Shown in pieces: positions 7,676 through 13,405 of a DNA stretch of 13,405 nucleotides (its first letter is position 1; every line of letters starts with the position of its first letter). The stretch lies in assembly GCA_018056045.1 (NCBI GenBank), contig JAGPGI010000031.1, forward strand, positions 1 to 13,405, written 5' to 3'. Source of the stretch: Paracoccus sp. (in: a-proteobacteria). GTDB taxonomy: Bacteria; Pseudomonadota; Alphaproteobacteria; Rhodobacterales; Rhodobacteraceae. The notes beneath the pieces were generated by a model that was given only the letters and a program-made list of their open reading frames with translations, had not been told where the DNA came from and searched no databases. Position numbers and translations under genes: made by a program.

Positions 7676-7690
7676 TTAACTGGATATTAG
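7676..7690 (+). promoter_or_regulatory. CtrA-like binding site upstream of motB
   Basis: TTAA (7676-7679), seven bases, then TTAG (7687-7690). This is the TTAA-N7-TTAA form recognised by the alphaproteobacterial response regulator CtrA, with one mismatch; the first half is part of the palindrome GTTAAC. It lies five bases after the GMC stop codon and 47 bases before the motB ATG. In Rhodobacterales CtrA activates flagellar genes, so placement and context agree. It is a motif match only. Confidence 0.5.
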
Positions 7691-7705
7691 CCGCAGCGTC
7701 CTAGA

Positions 7706-7729
7706 CCTTTCCATCAAGGATCGGAAAGG
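7706..7729 (+). promoter_or_regulatory. Leader hairpin that would cover the motB ribosome binding site
   Basis: CCTTTCC (7706-7712) is a perfect inverted repeat of GGAAAGG (7723-7729), with a 10-base loop. The right arm contains most of the motB Shine-Dalgarno AAGGA (7726-7730), seven bases from the ATG. In RNA the stem would hold that site paired, which could limit or time motB translation. It is not a terminator, because there is no T-run. Confidence 0.45.
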
Positions 7730-7737
7730 ACGAATTC

Positions 7738-8538
7738 ATGGCCGGGAACGGGGGCAATGCCCCGATCATCATCAAGCGCGTGCAGGGTGGCGGCGGCGGC
7801 GGCCATCACGGTGGCGCCTGGAAGGTCGCTTATGCCGATTTCGTGACCGCGATGATGGCGTTCTTCCTGCTGATGTGGCTGCTGAACGCGACCACCGAAA
7901 AGCAGCGTCAGGGTCTGGCCGAATATTTCAACCCGACGCTGATCCATACCACCAGCAGCGGCTCTGACGGCCCCTTCGGGGGCGAGGTGCAGGACGCCGA
8001 CAGCAATTCCGGCAAGGGCGCGGGCGCCTCGACCGACCAGATGGCGGCGCAGGCGCGCGACGGCCAGCAATCGGGCTTCGACGCCATGGCCCGGCATATC
8101 CAGAACCAGCTGACCGGCAGCGGCGCGGAATCGATGCAGAAAACCAACCTGCTGCGCCACGTTGTCACCCGCATGACCGATGAGGGGCTGGTCATCGAAC
8201 TGACCGACCTGATGGACGCCCCCCTGTTCGAGGGTGACAGCGCCCAGCCGACCCCGGAAATGAAGGAGCTCGCCCGCATCCTGGGCGGCGTGCTCGGCCG
8301 GGTCAAGAACGAGATCGCGGTCAGCGGCCATGTCCGCGCCTATCCCGAAATGCTCATCCACTCGCCGGTCTGGGCGCTGTCCGATGCGCGCAGCCACGCG
8401 GTCCGCAACCTGCTCGAGGATACCGGCTTTCAGTCCAGCCGCATCCAGCGTGTGACCGCCTATGCCGACCGCCGCAACCGCTCGACGAATCCGATGGATC
8501 CGAACAACAACCGAATCGAAGTGATTTTACTCAGATAG
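7738..8538 (+). CDS. motB: Flagellar motor stator protein MotB
   Basis: A 266-residue protein. The conserved MotB start HHGGAWKVAYADFVTAMMAF leads into a single membrane helix (about 33-51). Asp34 in the AYADF motif is the proton-carrying residue of the stator channel. A low-complexity linker rich in Ser, Gly and Asp follows (about 75-115). The C-terminal part (about 155-265) is an OmpA-like peptidoglycan-binding domain, with SGHVRAYPEM in place of the usual GHTD, then LSDARSHAVRNLL, and ending NNNRIEVILLR. MotB anchors the MotA/MotB ion channel to the cell wall. It is on the short side for the family (about 300). A run of five GGC codons (7789-7803) encodes most of a Gly tract at residues 17-22. 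AAGGA is seven bases before the ATG. motA is not adjacent; the upstream gene is the unrelated GMC oxidoreductase. Confidence 0.93.
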   Translation: MAGNGGNAPIIIKRVQGGGGGGHHGGAWKVAYADFVTAMMAFFLLMWLLNATTEKQRQGLAEYFNPTLIHTTSSGSDGPFGGEVQDADSNSGKGAGASTDQMAAQARDGQQSGFDAMARHIQNQLTGSGAESMQKTNLLRHVVTRMTDEGLVIELTDLMDAPLFEGDSAQPTPEMKELARILGGVLGRVKNEIAVSGHVRAYPEMLIHSPVWALSDARSHAVRNLLEDTGFQSSRIQRVTAYADRRNRSTNPMDPNNNRIEVILLR

Positions 8539-8558
8539 CCGGCGATGCCCCGGCGCCG

Positions 8559-8574
8559 TTAGGAGCATCTTAAC
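8559..8574 (+). promoter_or_regulatory. CtrA-like binding site upstream of flgE
   Basis: TTAG (8559-8562), seven bases, then TTAAC (8570-8574). This is the TTAA-N7-TTAAC form with one mismatch in the first half. It lies in the 87-base gap between motB and flgE, 51 bases before the flgE ATG, nearly the same distance as the similar element before motB. Just upstream is a short GC stem (GCCGG 8538-8542 / CCGGC 8550-8554) lacking a T-run. Confidence 0.5.
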
Positions 8575-8625
8575 ATCCTTGCGGCACATTCCTCACAAGC
8601 ACGACTCACACAGGGTGACCACAGA

Positions 8626-9966
8626 ATGTCGATCTCCTCTGCCCTCAGCGCCAGCGTCTCGGGATTGGCCGCGAACTCGACGCGCCTCGCCAATATCTCG
8701 GACAATATCGCGAACTCCAGCACCTATGGCTACAAGCGCGTGAATACCGAGTTTGAAAGCATGGTGATCAACCAGGCGCGGGGTGGCGGGGTCTATACGG
8801 CCGGCGGCGTGCGCGCCAGCACAGGCCGCGATATCGAGCAGCGCGGCAATCTCGTGACCACCTCCAGTCCGCTCGATATCGCGATCTCGGGCCGCGGCAT
8901 GCTGCCGGTCACCACCATTGCCGAGGTCGGGCGCATGCCTGCCGGGGCGCAGGACATGATCATGACCCGTACCGGCTCGTTCAGCCCTGATGATGAGGGG
9001 ATCTTGCGCACGACCTCGGGCCTCGTCCTGCTGGGCTGGCCGGCAAATGCCGACGGCACCGTGCCGAACCAGCCGCGCGACGGCGTATCCGGCCTGCAGC
9101 CGATCGTGATCAATACCAGCCAAAGCGCGGCCGACCCGACCACGCGCGTCACCCTGGGCATCAATTTGCCCGCAGACGATTCGGTGGGCGGATCGGTCGG
9201 CGACCCCCGTGAAATGGACGTCCAGTATTTCGGAAACCTCGGAAACTCGGAAACGCTGACCTTCTCCTTTACCCCCGATGTCAGTGGTACGGCCGGCACC
9301 CGGTCGAACAGCTGGACCATGGAGGTCCGCGATTCCGCCATCGTCGATGATCCCGGCACGGCGGCGGATGAATCGCTGATCGGCTCCTATACGCTGACAT
9401 TCAACGACAGCCAGAGCGGCGGAGGAACGCTTGCCAGCGTGACTGCCGTAACCGGCGGCGCGCATGATCCCGCAACCGGCGAAATCGTCGTGAACACGGC
9501 CGGCGGTCCCATCAATATCGATATCGGTCGCCTGGGCGACAGCACCGGCATGACTCAGCTCAGCGCAGCCTTCTCGCCCGCCAACGCATCGCGCAACGGC
9601 TCGCCCGTCGGCAATCTGACCGGACTCGAATTCGACGAAAAGGGCTTCCTTCACGCCACCTACGATACGGGCTTCACCCGGACGCTCTACCAGATTCCGC
9701 TTGTCGACGTGCCCAGCGTCAACGGTTTGATTGCCATGGACAACCAAACCTACAAGGTCTCGCCCGACTCGGGTCCCTTTTACCTGTGGGATGCCGGCGA
9801 TGGACCGACCGGCTCGGTCGTCGGCTATGCCCGGGAAGCCTCCAACACCGACGTCGCGGCCGAATTGACCGACCTGATCCAGACGCAGCGCGCCTATGGA
9901 TCGAATGCCAAGGTCATCCAGACGGTCGACGAAATGCTGCAGGAAACTGCCAACCTCAAACGCTGA
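8626..9966 (+). CDS. flgE: Flagellar hook protein FlgE
   Basis: A 446-residue axial protein. The N-terminal D0 helix region (MSISSALSASVSGLAANS, then NISDNIANSSTYGYKR) carries the flagellar rod/hook/filament-junction motif around residues 11-36. The C-terminal D0 helix (ELTDLIQTQRAYGSNAKVIQTVDEML, near 415-440) is the matching partner that packs against it in the assembled tube. Between them lies a beta-rich middle with segments such as LDIAISGRGM and MTRTGSFSPDDEG, typical of FlgE. It is longer than E. coli FlgE (about 402), the extra length lying in the surface domains. FlgE polymerises into the universal joint outside the outer membrane after export by the flagellar type III system. Ribosome site AGGGTG is modest and about eight bases from the ATG. 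It probably starts a transcription unit that includes flgK, flgL and flgI. Confidence 0.94.
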   Translation: MSISSALSASVSGLAANSTRLANISDNIANSSTYGYKRVNTEFESMVINQARGGGVYTAGGVRASTGRDIEQRGNLVTTSSPLDIAISGRGMLPVTTIAEVGRMPAGAQDMIMTRTGSFSPDDEGILRTTSGLVLLGWPANADGTVPNQPRDGVSGLQPIVINTSQSAADPTTRVTLGINLPADDSVGGSVGDPREMDVQYFGNLGNSETLTFSFTPDVSGTAGTRSNSWTMEVRDSAIVDDPGTAADESLIGSYTLTFNDSQSGGGTLASVTAVTGGAHDPATGEIVVNTAGGPINIDIGRLGDSTGMTQLSAAFSPANASRNGSPVGNLTGLEFDEKGFLHATYDTGFTRTLYQIPLVDVPSVNGLIAMDNQTYKVSPDSGPFYLWDAGDGPTGSVVGYAREASNTDVAAELTDLIQTQRAYGSNAKVIQTVDEMLQETANLKR

Positions 9967-10021
9967 TGATCAGGACGGTCGGTCTTGCCCGCCCGTCTCA
10001 TCATGAAATTGGAGCCTCGCA

Positions 10022-11482
10022 ATGAGCATATCTTCCGCAATCTCGAATGCGGTTTCCGGCCTGACCGCCGCATCGCGGGGCACCGAAATCGTTTCGACCA
10101 ATGTCGCCAACTCCCGCACCGAAGGCTATGCGCGACGTGAGCTCAATCTCTCCGCACGCGTCTATGAGCGCGGCGGCGGGGTTAGCATCGACGGGGTCAG
10201 CCGCATGGTCAATGCAAGCCTTCTTGCAGACAACCGCCTGGCACGCGCGCAACTTGGATCTGCGGACACGATCGCCGACTTTCACGCGGCGCTCGAAGGA
10301 GTTATCGGCACAGCAACCGAGGCCGGAGCTCTCGGCAGCCTGCTGACAGCTTTTGACGCAGCGGTGGTCAGTGCAGCGGCGCGACCGGACAGCGACGTGC
10401 GTCTGTCTGCCGTCATGACCTCCGCTCAGACGCTGGCAAAAAAAATCAACGGCATCGCCAACACCATTCAAAGCGCCAGAACCAGCGCCGAGCAGACCAT
10501 CGCCAATGACGTTGGGCGCCTGAACAGCGCCCTCGACCAGGTGACGTCCCTGAACAAGCAGATTGCCAGCCTCACGGCACAAGGCAAGGACGCATCCTCG
10601 CTCATGGATTCGCGGCAAGCTGTCATCGACGGGATTTCAGCGATCGTTCCGCTCCGACAGGTTCCGCGAGATCACCAACAGGTGGCCCTGTTCACAACCG
10701 GCGGTGCCGTCCTTCTTGACGGAACCGTTCCCGCACGCATCGGTTTCTCTGCCGCCGATCCCATTACGGTCGGGATGAGCCTTGCCGCGGGCACGCTGTC
10801 CAACCTGACGTTTAACGGCAGCGAACTATCCAGTTTCCAGCAATCCGCCATGTTCGCAGGCGGGACGCTGAGTGCAAACTTCACGATCCGCGACGATCTG
10901 GCGCCGGAATATCAGCGCCAGATCGATGCCTATGCTCGCGACCTATATGACCGTGTCTCGTCATCGGACGTCGATGCCACATTGCCCGCTGGGGGGCCTG
11001 GTCTATTCACCGATGATCAGGGTGCATTCCTGCCAGCAAATGAAACCGGTTTTGCCAATCGCCTTGCCGTTTCCGCACAGGTCGATCCCGCTTCGGGGGG
11101 GCAGCTATGGCGGGTACGTGCGGGCATAAATGCTGCTGGCGCAGGGGATGTCGGCGAAAGCTCCCTGCTCAACAAGATGAGCGCAGCACTGTCGGCTTCC
11201 CGCGCACCTGGCTCGGCCAATCTGTCCAGCAGCCTCAGAACGCTGCACTCGCTGACCGCCGAGCTTTCATCGAACGCCGCGACCAGCCGCGTCCGCAGCG
11301 AAGCAACTGCAGCGCAAAGCGTCACACATTACGAAAGCCTGCACACCGCCCTGCTGGCAGATGGCGTCGACACCGACAAGGAGATGGAAGCCCTTCTCGC
11401 GCTTGAGCACGCATATTCCGCCAACGCCAAGGTCTTTCAGACCGCCAATGATATGCTTGACACAATCCTGAGGCTGACATGA
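10022..11482 (+). CDS. flgK: Flagellar hook-associated protein 1 FlgK
   Basis: A 486-residue protein. Its N-terminus (MSISSAISNAVSGLTAAS, then VSTNVANSRTEGYARRE) is a flagellar axial D0 motif. It is followed by the FlgK-type helical region with VSRMVNASLLADNRLARAQL and the segment around 170-200 containing LNSALDQVTSLNKQIASL. The C-terminus (MEALLALEHAYSANAKVFQTANDMLDTIL) is the matching D0 helix. FlgK forms the first ring at the hook-filament junction. It is shorter than the E. coli protein (547) in the middle domain. GGAG is located seven bases before the ATG. It follows flgE by 55 bases with no convincing terminator, and its last four bases overlap the flgL start (ATGA). Confidence 0.92.
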   Translation: MSISSAISNAVSGLTAASRGTEIVSTNVANSRTEGYARRELNLSARVYERGGGVSIDGVSRMVNASLLADNRLARAQLGSADTIADFHAALEGVIGTATEAGALGSLLTAFDAAVVSAAARPDSDVRLSAVMTSAQTLAKKINGIANTIQSARTSAEQTIANDVGRLNSALDQVTSLNKQIASLTAQGKDASSLMDSRQAVIDGISAIVPLRQVPRDHQQVALFTTGGAVLLDGTVPARIGFSAADPITVGMSLAAGTLSNLTFNGSELSSFQQSAMFAGGTLSANFTIRDDLAPEYQRQIDAYARDLYDRVSSSDVDATLPAGGPGLFTDDQGAFLPANETGFANRLAVSAQVDPASGGQLWRVRAGINAAGAGDVGESSLLNKMSAALSASRAPGSANLSSSLRTLHSLTAELSSNAATSRVRSEATAAQSVTHYESLHTALLADGVDTDKEMEALLALEHAYSANAKVFQTANDMLDTILRLT

Positions 11483-12495
11483 CAAGTTTCAATTCAGTTG
11501 GCGACCAGTCACGATCCTATCAGCTCAGATTGTCGCAGCACCTGCTCAAGAGCAAACTCGATCGCCTGACCAAAGAGGTAGCAACGGGTATCAGAAGCGA
11601 TATTCCACTTGCCTTGAATGGTGATTTGTCGCGGGTTTCGCATGTCGATACCCGCATCACCATGCTCGCGACCTATCAGCAGAATGCCTCGGAGGCGAAA
11701 ACCATGTTTGAGAGCATGCAGCGTGTTCTCGAGCGCATTCAGTCGTCGACTGACAGTATAGGTCCCAGCGTAATGACCGAGGCCAATACATCACCTGACG
11801 ATGTTTTGCGCATGCGTGCATCGCAGATCTCACAGGATTTCCGGTCGGTATTCAGCGCACTGAACACCAATGTCAGTGGGCGGCATCTATTTTCCGGAAA
11901 CAGGACAGACACGGCACCGCTGGGATCATTCGATGACTTGATATCCGGGCTGAACGCGGCTGTGGCTGGGGCGACGAACGCAAATGACATTGTCACACGG
12001 ATTGACGACTGGTTTGACGCTCCGGCTGGTAGCGGCGGCTTTACCGACCTGATCTATAATGGCAACGATACTGGAAACACCTGGATTTCCATTTCCGACG
12101 AGCGAACAGTCGGCAGTGACTTGACCGCGAACTCCCCGGAATTGAGGAACCTCCTGAAAGGGATGGCTGCGCTGACTTTTGTTGCTGAATCAGGGGCGGG
12201 GCTAGATTCATCGACCATGCGGAGCCTTTTCACCCAATCCGGAGACAAGCTTCTTCGTGCAAGCACCGACCTGACGGTCGCAAGAGCGATGATCGGCCTG
12301 CAAGAGGCGGCCACCGCACAGACACAAGCGCAAAATACTGCCGAAAGCACTTCATTGTCAGTCATCCGATCAAGCCTGATCAGCGCTGATCCGTACGAAA
12401 CGGCCACAGCTCTTCAGGAGACCGAGGCGAGTATCCAGAACCTCTACACCCTGACTGCGCGGCTATCCCGGCTGAAACTGACGGATTACCTGTGA
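11479..12495 (+). CDS. flgL: Flagellar hook-associated protein 3 FlgL
   Basis: A 338-residue flagellin-like junction protein. The N-terminal helix region includes SRSYQLRLSQHLLKSKLDRL and KEVATGIRSDIP (about 11-42), with VDTRITMLATYQQNASEAKTMF continuing the D0/D1 coil. GRHLFSGNRTDTAPL (about 133-147) is the FlgL-type turn also seen in flagellins. The C-terminal helix, ending LYTLTARLSRLKLTDYL, pairs with the N-terminal one. FlgL forms the layer between FlgK and the flagellin filament. The start codon overlaps the flgK stop (ATGA), with GAGG five bases upstream. The gene has visibly lower GC than the rest of the window (about 50-57% in sampled lines) and more A/T-ending codons. Confidence 0.88.
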   Translation: MTSFNSVGDQSRSYQLRLSQHLLKSKLDRLTKEVATGIRSDIPLALNGDLSRVSHVDTRITMLATYQQNASEAKTMFESMQRVLERIQSSTDSIGPSVMTEANTSPDDVLRMRASQISQDFRSVFSALNTNVSGRHLFSGNRTDTAPLGSFDDLISGLNAAVAGATNANDIVTRIDDWFDAPAGSGGFTDLIYNGNDTGNTWISISDERTVGSDLTANSPELRNLLKGMAALTFVAESGAGLDSSTMRSLFTQSGDKLLRASTDLTVARAMIGLQEAATAQTQAQNTAESTSLSVIRSSLISADPYETATALQETEASIQNLYTLTARLSRLKLTDYL

Positions 12496-13405
12496 TGAGG
12501 CTGCTTTACATCGCGATTTTGCTGCTCTGCAGCACAGGCTGGGCGGCCGCTGCACCGGTTCGCATTAAGGATCTTGCGAATATCGACGGTGTGCGTGGAA
12601 ACGACCTTGTCGGTTACGGCCTTGTCGTCGGCCTCAACGGCTCGGGAGACAGTCTGCGCAACTCGCCCTTCACCGAAGAGATCATGGCCGGCCTTCTGGA
12701 ACGACTGGGTGTGAACGTGACCGATGAAGCCTTTCGCCCCAAGAACGTCGCAGCCGTGATCGTAACTGCGACGCTGCCGCCATTTGCTCGCACAGGATCG
12801 CAGATCAACATCAATGTCGCTGCGATTGGCGATGCCAAAAGCCTGCTTGGCGGTACGCTGGTCATGACGCCACTGAACGCCGCTGATGGCGAGATCTATG
12901 CTGTCGCGCAAGGCTCGGTATTGGCTGGTGGCGCCGAGGCATCCGGGGCCGCGGCTTCGGTCGTGCAAGGTGTTCCAACCACCGGAACGATCCCCTCCGG
13001 TGCCCGGGTCGAGCGCGAGGTCGCATTTGACTTCTCGCAAATGACAAACCTGCGCCTTGCCCTGCGCAACCCTGATTTTACAACCGCCGCCCGCGTGGAG
13101 GCCGCCATAAACCGAAAGCTCGGGCGCGGTGTCGCCGAACTTGTCGATTCCGGAACGATCACAATTGATACGAGCGCTTTAGGGCGGGTCAATCCGGCCA
13201 GGCTGATGGGGCAGATCGAAACCATCACTGTCGAGCCGGAATCCGCGGCCAGAGTGGTGATTGATCACAAGTCGGGAACGATCGTCATGGGCGAGGATGT
13301 CCGTATCTCGCGCGTTGCGGTCTCGCAAGGCAACCTCACATTGCGGGTCCGCGAAGCACCCGTCGTATCGCAGCCCAATCCGTTTGCCCCCGGCGAAACG
13401 GTGGT
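12495..13405 (+). CDS. flgI: Flagellar P-ring protein FlgI (3' end missing)
   Basis: The frame opens with ATG at 12495 and runs off the right edge: 303 codons, about 60-70 short of a full FlgI (about 365). Translating by eye gives a Sec signal peptide (MRLLYIAILLLCSTGWAAAA, cleavage near residue 20). Next comes the family hallmark VRIKDLANIDGVRGNDLVGYG and LVVGLNGSGD, then FRPKNVAAVIVTATLPPFARTG and LLGGTLVMTPLNAADG. All are diagnostic of FlgI, which forms the bushing around the rod in the peptidoglycan layer after Sec export. The ATG shares one base with the flgL stop (TGATG). No good Shine-Dalgarno precedes it, which suggests translation re-initiation after flgL. An in-frame GTG at 12492 is an alternative start. 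Confidence 0.94.
   Translation, partial: MRLLYIAILLLCSTGWAAAAPVRIKDLANIDGVRGNDLVGYGLVVGLNGSGDSLRNSPFTEEIMAGLLERLGVNVTDEAFRPKNVAAVIVTATLPPFARTGSQININVAAIGDAKSLLGGTLVMTPLNAADGEIYAVAQGSVLAGGAEASGAAASVVQGVPTTGTIPSGARVEREVAFDFSQMTNLRLALRNPDFTTAARVEAAINRKLGRGVAELVDSGTITIDTSALGRVNPARLMGQIETITVEPESAARVVIDHKSGTIVMGEDVRISRVAVSQGNLTLRVREAPVVSQPNPFAPGETV

Noticed and set aside
7789..7803. Five GGC repeats in motB as a phase-variation tract
   Set aside because: The unit is three bases, so length changes would stay in frame, and a Gly-rich stretch before HHGGAWKVAYAD is common in MotB proteins.
8538..8554. GCCGG/CCGGC stem after the motB stop as a terminator
   Set aside because: A five-pair stem with no following T-run; such GC stems are frequent by chance in this composition.
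8571..8605. Sigma-54 promoter before flgE (GGCAC word at 8583)
   Set aside because: The -12 TTGC element is absent at the required distance.
8593..9747. A 384-codon open frame on the minus strand across flgE
   Set aside because: It is opposite a well-supported hook gene, has shadow-type composition (Gly, Arg, Ala, His) and no family motif.
9967..10021. Possible terminator or attenuator between flgE and flgK (GACGG/CCGTC stem)
   Set aside because: Only five base pairs with a large loop and no T-run. The two genes are best treated as one transcription unit.

Overview
The window reads as an ordinary chromosomal segment of a high-GC alphaproteobacterium. It most resembles the Rhodobacterales/Rhodobacteraceae (Paracoccus- or Rhodobacter-like), judging from the protein style, the motB-flgE-flgK-flgL-flgI gene order and CtrA-like sites in front of flagellar genes. 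No RNA genes, insertion sequences, CRISPR arrays or prophage genes were seen. No stretch over 300 bases lacks a gene.

Layout. (1) 1-629: 3' part of an inositol-monophosphatase/CysQ-type phosphatase gene, cut by the left edge. (2) 729-1277: a flavin-reductase-like gene on the plus strand. It ends on a CTAG whose two strands give the stop codons of this gene and of the convergent DUF2867 gene. (3) 1274-6046, minus strand: a Pqi-type envelope transport operon. Read in its own direction it is pqiA first half, pqiA second half, pqiB (three MCE domains and a long helical C-terminus) and pqiC (outer-membrane lipoprotein), then the DUF2867 gene 80 bases further on. (4) 6076-7671: a GMC-family FAD oxidoreductase gene, divergent from the pqi operon with only 29 bases between the annotated starts. 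(5) 7738-13405: a flagellar block, motB (stator), flgE (hook), flgK and flgL (hook-filament junction) and flgI (P-ring, cut by the right edge). The last three are tightly packed and probably translationally coupled.

How the genes work together. The Pqi proteins should form a conduit between inner and outer membrane: PqiA halves in the inner membrane, PqiB as an anchored periplasmic MCE tube, PqiC as the outer-membrane lipoprotein. The flagellar genes make the torque-generating stator subunit, the hook, the junction and the rod bushing. The most useful regulatory observation is that both gaps opening flagellar transcription units (before motB and before flgE) carry a TTAA-N7-TTAA-type element with one mismatch, about 50 bases from the start codon. 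This fits CtrA control. The motB leader also has a perfect 7-bp inverted repeat that would bury its ribosome binding site.

I found no clear evidence for a novel system. The points most worth checking are the two CtrA-like boxes, the motB leader hairpin, the enlarged PqiB C-terminus and the GC drop in flgL.
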